This document shows positions 34,788-43,461 of a stretch of 64,000 nucleotides of DNA, one piece after another (positions within the stretch are counted from its first letter, which is position 1; each line of letters opens with the position of its first letter). A program made the translations under genes and the position numbers. Source of the stretch: UBA6898 sp964463135 (GTDB taxonomy: Bacteria; Nitrospirota; Thermodesulfovibrionia; Thermodesulfovibrionales; UBA6898). The DNA lies in NCBI GenBank assembly GCA_964463135.1, contig CAYXBA010000014.1, forward strand, positions 1-64,000, read 5' to 3'. Below the pieces are notes generated by a model that searched no databases, was not told the origin of the DNA, and worked only from the letters and a program-made list of their open reading frames with translations.

Positions 34788-36164
34788 TTAATTCCCTATC
34801 TGCAGCGGATCTCCGCCATACGTATTCACCAGGGTCAACCTGAACGGCTTGGTCACGCCGGTCATGCCGGTCGGCGCAGCGGCAGCGGCATGACAGTTGA
34901 ACTCGATCGGATGCTTAAGCCTGCCACGGTCCATCGGCAGGTCCACATTCGCATACTTCAGGTTCGGCAGTTGAAGCAGCAGACTGCGTGAGCCTGAACC
35001 GGTGAAGGTCAGATCCATCTTTTTGGCGGTGTTCGCATCCCAGTCAACGAAATGCGTAGTTGCGGTGTATTTCGGGAACTCGATCTTCAGCTTCATCTCC
35101 GGCAGGCCGTCGTTCGTCGGCTCATCGATATAATTGAATGAGCCGCCTGCGCCATAATCTCCTGATGCCTTGCGTGTAAGCGTAAGCTCAAAGCTCTTCG
35201 GGTAGACCGTATCACCTGACCCAAGAGCGCCGCCGCTCTGCGTATTGATGCGGAAGACGCCCTGCGAATAGAGCACCCGGTTTGCGGTCTCCCTCGTGGT
35301 GACGCTTCCGAAGGTGATGAGCGTATTGATAACAGACCCCATGGTTTTGTCATATGCCAGACACTTAAAGGACACCTGGACAACCCCGCCGACCTCTCCC
35401 TTTAACACCATACCGATCGGCTTAAGTGTCACAAACTCCTCGACATTGACCTTGTTATTTACGCAGAAGGTCAGGAACAAGGTATCGATATTGTCCGCCA
35501 GGTCATAGGGGTGCGAAGCGTAGGCATTCGAGATCTCGAACTCCGAGGTAGCATCAGGAGCGGTCCAGTTCCCGTCCGTTACATCCACCGTAAGCGTCGT
35601 CGCATCATTGTCCGTGATCTTCCTCACCTGGCCGATGCCGGTTCCCGCGATGATCTTTACGAATTTACCGATATAGGCATCAGGAGCCCAGCCGGCAGCA
35701 GCCTTGATCAAGGTGGAGGTGCTGCCTCCGGTTGCGGTCCCGGTAACAGGTGCCGTATATGTCGGCAGGACTGCTGTGCCCATAGCAGTTGCGATCAGCA
35801 GATCCAGACCGTCATAACGCATGTATGAGGATATGTCACCCTCGACCTTCACCTCTGCCGGATCGCTGTCCGTGGACCAATAACTTCCAAGGCTGTCATC
35901 GATCAGGGTATTCCGGTCCTTTTTAATGTTCGACGGCAGAATCAGCAGGCCGTGTCCGGCCCCGCAGGGCTTTGCCGTGCCCCACACCAGGGCCTTACGG
36001 ATGGCGGCAGTGATCTCCGCGCCGACTGCAACCGTGCCGAAGACAAACGGTGAAAGGTGAAAAACCCACCCCTGCACCCCTCCCGAGAGGGGACCTATAC
36101 TATTGACTCCGAGCAGCACTCCCAAGAACAGCAAACTCCATATTGCGATCGTCTTACTTTTCAT
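34788..36164 (-). CDS. Tail tube-like protein with a signal-peptide-like N-terminus
   Basis: 458 residues from the ATG at 36164, 6 bases after GGAGG. From ~50 on it is a typical tail protein (GAEITAAIRKALVWGTAKPC, TEFEISNAYASHPYDLADN, GDTVYPKSFELTLTRKASGD). The first ~48 residues are a basic-then-hydrophobic stretch (MKSKTIAIWSLLFLGVLLGV) ahead of a palindromic repeat (36077-36092) that is translated into Ser/Gly/Pro residues. No start codon exists between the repeat and the tail domain, so the extension looks genuine. A tail protein with a signal-like leader is odd. Confidence 0.6.
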   Translation of the reverse strand: MKSKTIAIWSLLFLGVLLGVNSIGPLSGGVQGWVFHLSPFVFGTVAVGAEITAAIRKALVWGTAKPCGAGHGLLILPSNIKKDRNTLIDDSLGSYWSTDSDPAEVKVEGDISSYMRYDGLDLLIATAMGTAVLPTYTAPVTGTATGGSTSTLIKAAAGWAPDAYIGKFVKIIAGTGIGQVRKITDNDATTLTVDVTDGNWTAPDATSEFEISNAYASHPYDLADNIDTLFLTFCVNNKVNVEEFVTLKPIGMVLKGEVGGVVQVSFKCLAYDKTMGSVINTLITFGSVTTRETANRVLYSQGVFRINTQSGGALGSGDTVYPKSFELTLTRKASGDYGAGGSFNYIDEPTNDGLPEMKLKIEFPKYTATTHFVDWDANTAKKMDLTFTGSGSRSLLLQLPNLKYANVDLPMDRGRLKHPIEFNCHAAAAAPTGMTGVTKPFRLTLVNTYGGDPLQIGN

Positions 36165-36387
36165 CTGCATCCTCCTTCTCCTTTTCATTGAGCAGCTTGC
36201 CAGCTTTCCGGCCTGCTGTCGGCTTGATAGCTGCTTTTACCTCTTCCCCCAGGTCTTCCCCTGGACGGGCGAAGACTGCCGGGTCAAATTCATTCTCAGC
36301 GATCTGATATGACTCTCCGCGCTTGAGATCAAGCCCTGTCTTTGCGTCAACTCCGTTTTGCCTTGCTACTGCGATTATCCTGCTCAT
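36154..36387 (-). CDS. Small tail protein, Mu gp38-like (DUF2635-like)
   Basis: 77 residues, ending Lys/Glu-rich (NEKEKEDADEK). N-terminal SRIIAVARQNGVDAKTGLDL and the position between tail terminator and tube resemble the small DUF2635-type protein of Mu. It overlaps the tail-tube gene by 11 bases. Function in assembly unknown. Confidence 0.5.
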   Translation of the reverse strand: MSRIIAVARQNGVDAKTGLDLKRGESYQIAENEFDPAVFARPGEDLGEEVKAAIKPTAGRKAGKLLNEKEKEDADEK

Positions 36388-36419
36388 GAGTCCTCCTCGA
36401 TGGACCTGCTGGAGGTCCT

Positions 36420-36875
36420 TTAGTTAGTAACCGTTTCCCTGACCGGCAGGCTGAGCTCTGCGTAATGACAGAGCACGCTGCCGAAAAATCTTGGCTCGAT
36501 AATATCCGCACTGACCGGGCCTGCCGATTCGCAGACTCCGTTCAACTCAAAATTGAATCTGAATGCGGTCTTAACTGCCTCGATCAGTGCATTGAAGGTC
36601 TTTTCCGTTGCGTCGGCGTCCGACAGAGACATATACATCTTGATCACATACTGATGACTCACAAGCTCCTCTGCATTGCTGTCGTATTCTCCGGGCGCTG
36701 CGCGCCTTGTTATCTCACATCCCCTGATCTGGTCCTTACCGCTGATCGTGGCTTTAAACAGTGTTATGAATACTCCCCAGTCAGCGGACCAGCGATCGTA
36801 GTCGTAGACCTTGCCGATGTCTGTGACGCCGGACAGGATGCTGAATATTTCTGCGCGGATCGCGGACTCACTCAT
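36420..36875 (-). CDS. Phage tail terminator-like protein (gp37-like)
   Basis: 151 residues overlapping the gene upstream by ATGA. Alpha/beta protein (ESAIRAEIFSILSGVTDIGK .. FITLFKATISGKDQIRGCE .. SHQYVIKMYMSLSDADATEK) with the look of minor tail/terminator proteins that cap the tail end. Assigned by order. Confidence 0.55.
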   Translation of the reverse strand: MSESAIRAEIFSILSGVTDIGKVYDYDRWSADWGVFITLFKATISGKDQIRGCEITRRAAPGEYDSNAEELVSHQYVIKMYMSLSDADATEKTFNALIEAVKTAFRFNFELNGVCESAGPVSADIIEPRFFGSVLCHYAELSLPVRETVTN

Positions 36876-37375
36876 TCAGACAACTCCTTCGCAATTTCAA
36901 ATCCTTCCTGTTCAAACATCCGCTCAATGTATGCCCAGTGTTCTGTCCAGGCCCGGTCAAACATCTGCGCGCCCGAGAATCCTTTTTTTGCGATCTTGCG
37001 GCGTACAACAAACTCGATCCTCTGTGCCTGCTTTTCGCTCAGGCCGAGCTTCACTTCCAGCCACCTAACGAGAGATCCTTTTGGCGGCATGGCCTTGCCT
37101 GCAGTACGGCCTTTCTCGATGACATCTCCATGCGCTGAGCCATGAAATACGACACCCTTGATTATCGGCGTCCCCTTGCCCTGGACTTCACCCTGGATGG
37201 TCCCAAGCAACCCGCCCTGGGCACCGAAAACGCCTCGTGGTGTCCTCGCCTTTACTGCCCGTTCCAGAAATGCGACCACCTTATGCATCACTGCGGTCAT
37301 ATCCTTCCTGATGACGTCAGGCGCATCGCCTTTGAATATCCTGCCGGTGAACGATATGGTTGCCTTCATCTCCAT
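36872..37375 (-). CDS. Tail completion protein, HK97 gp10/Mu gpG-like
   Basis: 167 residues with the family hallmarks KARTPRGVFGAQGGLLGTIQ, KGVVFHGSAHGDVIEKGRTA and RIEFVVRRKIAKKGFSGAQM; connects head and tail. Overlaps its neighbours by 4 bases (36872-36875) and by 1 base (37375). Confidence 0.7.
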   Translation of the reverse strand: MEMKATISFTGRIFKGDAPDVIRKDMTAVMHKVVAFLERAVKARTPRGVFGAQGGLLGTIQGEVQGKGTPIIKGVVFHGSAHGDVIEKGRTAGKAMPPKGSLVRWLEVKLGLSEKQAQRIEFVVRRKIAKKGFSGAQMFDRAWTEHWAYIERMFEQEGFEIAKELSE

Positions 37376-38079
37376 TATCGTCTTCTCCTGGACCAGCGGG
37401 AATGCGTCAGGCGGTCAGCGCCGCCAGGATAGTTCTGCTCGAAGCTCTCGATGTGCGAAGCCGCAGGAGTCGGCTGCTCTTCCGTTATGTTCATGTGGCT
37501 GAAGTACAGCTTCCTTGTCGCCTTTGCCCGGCTTGCTGCCTCAGCGCTCTTGGAGCGGTAATTGACCACGTCAGCATTGATACTGGAATCTCCCAACTGT
37601 AGCCAGGCATTTGCCAGCATGTCCAGGGCGTTTGCTGCGGCCAGGTTGCAGACTGCATCCTCATCGTTGCTGAGCACCGTAACCTCTGTGCGAGGCACTG
37701 TATAGGTGAGGCGGAACGTCTCAGTTGCAGACGGCGCGTTGTTCAGCAGTCTGATTTTCTTTGCAGCGGTGTCCTGGTAGATCTGGTATGCATCGCTGTC
37801 TAACAGATCAGCCGGTACACTGCCGACAGGGTATTCGATGGCCTTAATTATGCTCACGCCGTCCACCCAGCCCGCAGGCAGCGCATAATCATGTCCGCCA
37901 TCACCGGTGATGTCTGTCACCGATGTGTTTGGCTGATGCTTGGAGTATGTCCGCAATGCGGCTGTCAGCATTGTCTGGTAGTCGTCCGGATTGACCAGCT
38001 TTGCAGAGCTGTCTGCAACGATAGCAATAATCCTTTCGAGCAGCGATCCGCCTGCTGCAGGAGTCCCGGTAACGGTCAT
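37375..38079 (-). CDS. Phage head-tail connector/adaptor protein
   Basis: 234 residues. Helical N-terminus (LLERIIAIVADSSAKLVNP), a middle with YTVPRTEVTVLSNDEDAVCN and a helical AANALDMLANAWLQ. It resembles the adaptor that follows capsid genes in Mu-like siphophages. C-terminus strongly basic (HSRWSRRRR), perhaps DNA-contacting. Preceded by a 112-base gap with a palindrome and a telomere-like CCCTAACCCC run. Confidence 0.5.
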   Translation of the reverse strand: MTVTGTPAAGGSLLERIIAIVADSSAKLVNPDDYQTMLTAALRTYSKHQPNTSVTDITGDGGHDYALPAGWVDGVSIIKAIEYPVGSVPADLLDSDAYQIYQDTAAKKIRLLNNAPSATETFRLTYTVPRTEVTVLSNDEDAVCNLAAANALDMLANAWLQLGDSSINADVVNYRSKSAEAASRAKATRKLYFSHMNITEEQPTPAASHIESFEQNYPGGADRLTHSRWSRRRR

Positions 38080-38132
38080 AGAGCACCTCTGGTGCTCAGG
38101 GGCTGGTTGCTGGGGGCTGGTCTCCTCGGCGA

Positions 38133-38147
38133 CTCGCCAGTGGCGAG
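38133..38147. repeat. Short palindrome in the 38080-38191 gap
   Basis: CTCGCC AGT GGCGAG with an upstream CGGCGA. The gap also holds AACCCTAACCCCAAAACC at ~38161-38178, a simple C/A-rich repeat, and no gene. Confidence 0.45.
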
Positions 38148-38191
38148 GGATTGGTGACTAAACCCTAACCCCAAAACCCTAATCCCGGTCA

Positions 38192-39250
38192 TCATGGGAG
38201 AGTGACCTCCTTGGTGTCAGGTCCATAGGTCCCCGATTTGTAGAACAGGATTGTGTAGGTGTATCCGCCATCGAGATACAGGTCATTTGTCCAGCGACCG
38301 TTGACGTCGGTCACGGTCCGGCCCTTCACATAGGCATCTGTCCTGTTCCCTGCATCATAGTCTGTTTTCAAATACGCCTTGATAACTGCGCCGGAGATCC
38401 CTGCGCCAAGCGCTGTGGTATACCGCAGATTGTCAGCGCTGGTTGTGTTGTGATTGACCGCTGTATTGCCGCCTCCCTGGGAGTAATTGCCGAGGATCTT
38501 GCCTGCAGTCCCGGCTGCGTATGCTCCGGGCAGGGCCGTTGCCCAGGGATCGGCCGGTGCTGCCGCACTAAGCGCCGCGCCTGTGCTGCCTGCCCCTGCA
38601 TGTCCCGCAATGGCTTCGTCCCATACAGCATCTGCGATCTCCGCGCCCGTGGGAGGCGTGACTGCAAGTGCATATCCTGTTTTGTCAGATACCGTTGAAG
38701 CCGTGTAGCCCGTTTTATCATTGTTGGTGCCAACCGTCACAGCTCCGCTGCTTAAACTTATCTGTCCTGCCCCGGTGCCGGAGGACAGCAGCACACTCGC
38801 GCCGAGATCCCGCGCAGTCTGTGCTGTGCCGTTGACTTGTATCGTATCGACCTGGAGAGCGTCTGAGCCGCCAACGATAGAGTCATACACATTCGCAGGC
38901 AGGACGACAAACTCTTTCCAGACCGGCAGCGCACCGGTTTTCGAGATATTGACCACGAGGATGCCGAGCGTCCCGGTGTCTGTAGTATTGAGCGGACATT
39001 CATACCAGCCGTTTTCTTCGTGCGTGCAGGAGGTCGCATCGCCCTTTTGGCCCCAGTTCGCATTATTCATTTTCAGCCGCACATCAGCCTGCGTCAACGA
39101 CAGGGCTGTCTCTGCTGTTTTGCCATCCGCATCATCGAGGAACGGGCCGATCGCAATGTCCACGGCGGTGGATTGTTTCAGCCACGCTGCGCCGTAACAG
39201 GTCGAGACAAGCAGTAACAGAATAACCAACCCACTGGTAAGTTTTTTCAT
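38192..39250 (-). CDS. Phage structural protein with a clear signal peptide
   Basis: 352 residues from the ATG at 39250, which overlaps the upstream stop (TAATG). The first ~22 residues are an ordinary secretion signal (MKKLTSGLVILLLLVSTCYG). The mature part is Ala/Gly/Thr-rich beta sequence (ANVYDSIVGGSDALQVDT) ending with an immunoglobulin-like domain (RTVTDVNGRWTNDLYLDGGY). Signal peptides are rare in virion proteins; it may be a decoration or carrier protein exposed to the periplasm during assembly. Function unknown. Confidence 0.55.
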   Translation of the reverse strand: MKKLTSGLVILLLLVSTCYGAAWLKQSTAVDIAIGPFLDDADGKTAETALSLTQADVRLKMNNANWGQKGDATSCTHEENGWYECPLNTTDTGTLGILVVNISKTGALPVWKEFVVLPANVYDSIVGGSDALQVDTIQVNGTAQTARDLGASVLLSSGTGAGQISLSSGAVTVGTNNDKTGYTASTVSDKTGYALAVTPPTGAEIADAVWDEAIAGHAGAGSTGAALSAAAPADPWATALPGAYAAGTAGKILGNYSQGGGNTAVNHNTTSADNLRYTTALGAGISGAVIKAYLKTDYDAGNRTDAYVKGRTVTDVNGRWTNDLYLDGGYTYTILFYKSGTYGPDTKEVTLP

Positions 39251-40254
39251 TATCGCCTCAGCCTCCCAAAATGGTTCATAAAGACAGGGATAGAACTCCC
39301 GCCCGGTAATGTATAGGTCACGACTAACGTCGGGTCCATTGTTGTACCCGTCCTGTCGGCTGAATACGCCTGGAGATATGCCAGCTTGTTTGAGACCCAC
39401 GCTGGTTCCACTCCGGAATTATCGTAGACAGGATCTTTTACCCCGAACCTTGATACTCCTGTCTTGGCAATGGCGGCAATACCGTTCGCGTTGAACGCAA
39501 ACTGATTCTCCCCGGTTGGCACCGCCCAACTATCGACGAGGATATTTGCCGAGTATGGCACTGACCCCAACGAATCGAAGTCACCCGACACTACGGCTGT
39601 ATCAGACGCCGGAGCAGAGCTGTAAACATTAATGCCGAAATCCCAGTTCGCCGGATCTGCCTTATTTGACGGACTGTAACTCCACAGTGACATTACTGCG
39701 GAGGATATGTTGGCAGACGCCGTAAGTGCCGCTGTGTTGAAAAGCATTATGCTTCTGTAAATTCTGGCCCAAGCGACTGACGAGGCAGACATTATTCCGA
39801 CAACTATTTCTAACCCATTATCCACCGCCGTCGATGTCGTCATAGCAACCAGCGTTGCCCAGGTCGAGGTGTTTGAGCAATACATGTAGCCGTCAACCGT
39901 CGTAACCTCCACTGATGGGTCTGGTCGCGCGGTGAGCGTATCAAAGCCGAGGTTCCAAGCAGGGACGAGAGTATTTGCGATGTAAGCATCCCACTGATGA
40001 CATAGCCACCATATGGGGTAGAAAGCAAAAAACAGGCGCTTCGAGAATTTGTTGTGAGTCCTGAACTCTGCAGAATAGGTGCCATCGCAGTCGTGCCATA
40101 TGATATGGTCAGGCATGATACAGACAATTTTCCGTTTGCCGACTGCACTTCTTTTGCCGTTTATGCGCATGGCATATCGTCCAAAAAATGTATTGACGAA
40201 CCAGAGCAGGACAGCCTGATATTTACCAAACCACTCAGCGGAAAACGGTATCAT
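39250..40254 (-). CDS. Phage structural protein, DNRLRE-like in its C-terminal half
   Basis: 334 residues, overlapping a 35-residue gene (ATGA). N-terminal part with membrane-like segment (KYQAVLLWFVNTFFGRYA) and Trp/Cys-rich stretch (IWWLCHQWDAYIANTL); C-terminal part ~110-325 is beta-rich (DPTLVVTYTLPGG). The latter has the look of DNRLRE-type cell-surface modules. Its place between capsid and connector genes suggests a decoration protein. Confidence 0.5.
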   Translation of the reverse strand: MIPFSAEWFGKYQAVLLWFVNTFFGRYAMRINGKRSAVGKRKIVCIMPDHIIWHDCDGTYSAEFRTHNKFSKRLFFAFYPIWWLCHQWDAYIANTLVPAWNLGFDTLTARPDPSVEVTTVDGYMYCSNTSTWATLVAMTTSTAVDNGLEIVVGIMSASSVAWARIYRSIMLFNTAALTASANISSAVMSLWSYSPSNKADPANWDFGINVYSSAPASDTAVVSGDFDSLGSVPYSANILVDSWAVPTGENQFAFNANGIAAIAKTGVSRFGVKDPVYDNSGVEPAWVSNKLAYLQAYSADRTGTTMDPTLVVTYTLPGGSSIPVFMNHFGRLRR

Positions 40255-40358
40255 TTCTGCTTAGCCCCCTTGTGGTCAAGGCTATCAGTGCCCGCTTTTT
40301 TCGCTTTGTCTTTGACCTGTTTGTCCAGGTAGGCGTATATGTCGTTTTTATTTGCCAT
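40251..40358 (-). CDS. 35-residue Lys-rich phage peptide
   Basis: ATG at 40358, inside the last codons of the preceding gene; stop overlaps the next ATG (ATGA). Sequence MANKNDIYAYLDKQVKDKAK then GGAKQK-like basic end. The double overlap supports a real gene. Function unknown. Confidence 0.5.
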   Translation of the reverse strand: MANKNDIYAYLDKQVKDKAKKAGTDSLDHKGAKQK

Positions 40359-40560
40359 AGTCTTTATTGAGATCAATTGCCTCACCAGCCGGGAAAAAAT
40401 AGGACCGATCCTCGATGATTGAAGCCCGCACGAATTGGCTATCTATTGCACCGGTCATAGCATTCGGCACTGCCTGTAAACTCCCTTCGTAATAACGGAC
40501 GACAACCGTCGTGCCGTCCTGCCGCTCGGTCATCTGCAATATTTTGTAATCAATGCTCAC
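40348..40560 (-). CDS. Small phage protein, unknown
   Basis: 70 residues (SIDYKILQMTERQDGTTVVV, then YYEGSLQAVPNAMTGAIDSQ). Beta-rich, no motif recognised. It overlaps the start of the 35-residue gene by 11 bases. Between it and the exported gene upstream is a gap with two strong hairpins. Confidence 0.5.
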   Translation of the reverse strand: MSIDYKILQMTERQDGTTVVVRYYEGSLQAVPNAMTGAIDSQFVRASIIEDRSYFFPAGEAIDLNKDYGK

Positions 40561-40615
40561 AGTTAAAATTCACCCTATGGCTGCTCATCAGATCCGAAGC
40601 GCCGCCTCCGGATGA

Positions 40616-40673
40616 CTATCCCGCGCACTGCGGGATAGTTTCGCTCGTAGGGGAGGGGTTAACCCCGCCCCTA
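40616..40673. repeat. Two hairpins, one of the TAGGGGC family, around a gene end
   Basis: CTATCCCGC / GCGGGATAG (40616-40638, 5-base loop) and TAGGGG-A-GGGGTTAACCCC-G-CCCCTA (40648-40673). The second includes the TAG stop of the gene at 40671-41123. They may terminate transcription, but no T-run follows on the minus strand. Confidence 0.55.
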
Positions 40674-41123
40674 ATTCGTTCGTCTGATCGTCAGCAAAAC
40701 AGTCGTGTCCGTCAGGCTCGGCGTGGTGCCGCCGAGAGTCAGTACAATGCTTACGGTCGCTTCGTCTGCTATTGATGTATCCGATATCGTGCCTTCATAG
40801 AGCGTGTCCTGAGCCGCCAGAGATATGGCTGCTGACAGTATCGAGGATGCACCTTCAAGCACATCAACAGTCTGGGTCTCGTTGCCGCTGGATGTGTCAA
40901 TTACCCTCGAATACGCTGATACCCCGATCGGCACAGCCTTAAAGGGAAGCTTGATCTTCACCGGGGTTACGGTCGCGGTGATCGCGCCGGGGAAATGGAA
41001 CGGTATCACCTGAATCCCGGTGACCGTCTCAGAATAATTCGTGGTCGCTGCCGATGCCAAAACCGGCATACAGCAGAGGGCCACGAGTGCGAATACGATC
41101 AAGACAGCTTTGATTCTCTGCAT
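40671..41123 (-). CDS. Exported small protein among capsid genes
   Basis: 150 residues from the ATG at 41123 (GAGGAACAT just before). Signal peptide of ~26 residues (RIKAVLIVFALVALCCMPVL). The mature chain is beta-rich (ATVTPVKIKLPFKAVPIGV, STSGNETQTVDVLEG). Position directly downstream of the capsid gene is where other phages have a decoration protein. A second case of a signal peptide in this phage's virion operon. Confidence 0.55.
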   Translation of the reverse strand: MQRIKAVLIVFALVALCCMPVLASAATTNYSETVTGIQVIPFHFPGAITATVTPVKIKLPFKAVPIGVSAYSRVIDTSSGNETQTVDVLEGASSILSAAISLAAQDTLYEGTISDTSIADEATVSIVLTLGGTTPSLTDTTVLLTIRRTN

Positions 41124-41190
41124 ATGTTCCTCCTCATAATATTGTTGGTGGGCGGTCACAAAGGACCGCCCCCTGCATTGCCCCCTCCTT

Positions 41191-41211
41191 TCTCCCCTTA
41201 GATAGGGGAGA
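41191..41211. repeat. Dispersed palindrome of the CTCCCCTT..AGGGGAG type inside the prophage
   Basis: TCTCCCCT TAGAT AGGGGAGA, in the 103-base gap after the capsid gene. It shares its core with host copies at 7643-7663 and 23063-23085. Confidence 0.55.
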
Positions 41212-41226
41212 ACAGAGGGTCGGTTA

Positions 41227-43461
41227 TTACGCTACGATCGAGCCGTCAGCCCCGCGGTAGTCTGTCACTGCTCCGCCGTAGATGTGCCGGATCTTCGTGG
41301 TCAACTTGTCATTGCTGAACATGGAGCCGACATTCGGCATATCCTGGATAAAGAGCTCAGGCTCCTCCTTGCCGTCGAGGAATCCGATCTCGATGGTAGG
41401 AACATCCTCCTTGGCAGCCATCAGGAACCAGTTGTTCGCGTCGGTCCAGATCGGCACCACGATCACTTCCATATTCAGTGTCCTGGTAAAGTCCGGAGCG
41501 GTCGGCGTGAACTGGCCGGGAACGACAACAAGATCATGCGCAGTCTTGTCGAGATCAACAGCCACGATAAGCCACTTGGGCGGTATGCCGATGACCTCGC
41601 TCGAACCTGCCTCTGTCTGCTTCAGCATCGCCTGCCTGCGGGCAGTGAGACTCGTGGCGTCCAGCGCAGCGGAACCAAGGTTCGCATGGTCCGCATGGAA
41701 CAGGGCCTTTGAGTCGTAGATGGTCGGGTTCGCAGAGAGGAATGCGAAGACAAACTTGTACAGGGTCCTCTTTGCTGCACGGGAGAGCTTGATCGGGATC
41801 TTCCTGATCGCGCCGGCATCATCGCTCTTGATCATTTCGATGGTCAGATCTTCAGTGCCGCCTTTCTTGCCTGCTGCATAGGTCGCCTCTTCATCACCCG
41901 GCGATCCTAATGCGGTATATGCGCCGCCCTGTGCAACGGTCGGCAGATCTCCATACCCGCCCATCCGAGTCCTGTGCTGCGTGCGGAAGTCGTTAAGCGG
42001 CACAATGTCCGCGATCTTCTTCCAGTCGTCCAGACCAGGGAGGTTATAGTCCCGCAGCATGGCGCGTGCAACCGAGTCGCCGAAGATCTCCGCCCATGAG
42101 GTTGTCTCAAGGGAGGCGGTAAGCCTGCGTGCTGCCTTCAGGTGGCCTGTCACGAGGTCGTCACCGGTAATATGCACATACGCAGCCTTGAAGCTGTGCA
42201 CCTTGCCTGCAAAGAAATCATCCAGCATAGCAGCACGGGCCTGGATATCCGCCTGCACGATTCTGATATCTCCGGTCCCTGTCACCAGGCTTGAGCCGGT
42301 GAGCTTTTCGAGCATCTCCTTCTCTGCCTTGATCGCTGCCTGCAGGTCCGTGAGCTCAAAGATCTTGCCGGTGTATGCTGCAGTCAGCTTATCCGTGATT
42401 GCTGCGGGGAGACCGCTGCCGGAAAGCTCTGAGCTCAGGGTCGTTCCGCAAGCCACCAGCCTTGCCTGATCGAGCAGTTTCTGTACATCTGCAAATACCT
42501 CTGCGCCCTTGTCGTCGTGCTTCATCGCTGCCACCAGCTTCTCAATATCGGTTGCCTGAGTGCTGGGCATCGCTGCCGCCATCAACTGACTGATCTCTGC
42601 GTCTGTTACGTCGTCGCCTTTTGCAAGCAAGGCATCTATCCTGCCTGCAAGGTCTGGCCGCTGTGACTTCAGAGCGGCCAACAGTCTTTTGTTCATGCTG
42701 TCCTCCTTGTGGCCTGGTCCATTACTTAAATAATGGGCTGCGGCCATCCTCATAAACTTACCGCCGCCAATGGCGTCGTATACCACATCTATCCCGTCAA
42801 CTTTTACGATCTGCGCTACACGCGCGGGAGATCCCGCGCCTTTGATCGTCTTGCCCTGAACGTCGTGTGATAAGCCGATCAGGTCTTTCTGTCCGGCTTT
42901 ACCGATCATGCCCTGTTCAAAAGCGTCTGTGACCATGTCCCGGAACCAGGCCGCTGATTTCAGGATCGTCAGCTTGCCCTCCAATCCGATTGCGTTCGGC
43001 GTTACATCGGAGACCCTGCCAATAATGTCACCAACCGGTTTGCCAAAGGGATGCTTGCCTGCCGTATGCTGGGCCTCTGTAAGGAGAAACACAGGGGAGC
43101 CCTCATAAAGTGAAGCTGCGGCATGAATAACATCGAGCGGATAATCGAACCGGCCCTGATCGTCCGGACCAGCCTTGATGAGCTGGACCTGCCACTTGTA
43201 CCCGCTCGGCTCTCCGGCGTCTGCAGATGCAGCTCCGGTAATGCTCATTGCAGCCTGAGCAGTGACCGGCACATATTCTCTCTGTACAGCAATCGGCTCC
43301 TTGATAGTGATGGTGTCTGCATCGTCTATCGTGTAGTCCACCCTGCAGTAGCCACCGCTGTTCTGTTCGCAGATCACATGGTCCTCATACAGCTCCAGGA
43401 TGTACATGGAGGACAATAACTGGATGAGCTTTGCCCTGAGCTGCTCGTAAGAAAGTTTCAT
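41227..43461 (-). CDS. Fused prohead protease and Mu gpT-like major capsid protein
   Basis: 744 residues. The N-terminal ~260 residues are protease-like, with HAAASLYEGSPVFLLTEAQH and DLIGLSHDVQGKTIKGAGS; a helical scaffold-like stretch (~265-400: LLAALKSQRPDLAGRIDALL) follows; from ~430 the gpT-like capsid domain has RLTASLETTSWAEIFGDSVA and FKFVFAFLSANPTIYDSKAL-like sequence. In Mu these are separate proteins (I, Z, T). No start codon with ribosome site was seen between the parts. The fusion is known in some Mu-like phages. Self-cleavage would release the parts. Confidence 0.8.
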   Translation of the reverse strand: MKLSYEQLRAKLIQLLSSMYILELYEDHVICEQNSGGYCRVDYTIDDADTITIKEPIAVQREYVPVTAQAAMSITGAASADAGEPSGYKWQVQLIKAGPDDQGRFDYPLDVIHAAASLYEGSPVFLLTEAQHTAGKHPFGKPVGDIIGRVSDVTPNAIGLEGKLTILKSAAWFRDMVTDAFEQGMIGKAGQKDLIGLSHDVQGKTIKGAGSPARVAQIVKVDGIDVVYDAIGGGKFMRMAAAHYLSNGPGHKEDSMNKRLLAALKSQRPDLAGRIDALLAKGDDVTDAEISQLMAAAMPSTQATDIEKLVAAMKHDDKGAEVFADVQKLLDQARLVACGTTLSSELSGSGLPAAITDKLTAAYTGKIFELTDLQAAIKAEKEMLEKLTGSSLVTGTGDIRIVQADIQARAAMLDDFFAGKVHSFKAAYVHITGDDLVTGHLKAARRLTASLETTSWAEIFGDSVARAMLRDYNLPGLDDWKKIADIVPLNDFRTQHRTRMGGYGDLPTVAQGGAYTALGSPGDEEATYAAGKKGGTEDLTIEMIKSDDAGAIRKIPIKLSRAAKRTLYKFVFAFLSANPTIYDSKALFHADHANLGSAALDATSLTARRQAMLKQTEAGSSEVIGIPPKWLIVAVDLDKTAHDLVVVPGQFTPTAPDFTRTLNMEVIVVPIWTDANNWFLMAAKEDVPTIEIGFLDGKEEPELFIQDMPNVGSMFSNDKLTTKIRHIYGGAVTDYRGADGSIVA

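Noticed and set aside
38161..38186. Telomere-like CCCTAACCCC sequence in a phage gap
   Set aside because: A short C/A-rich simple repeat in an intergenic region; there is no sign of a linear replicon end.
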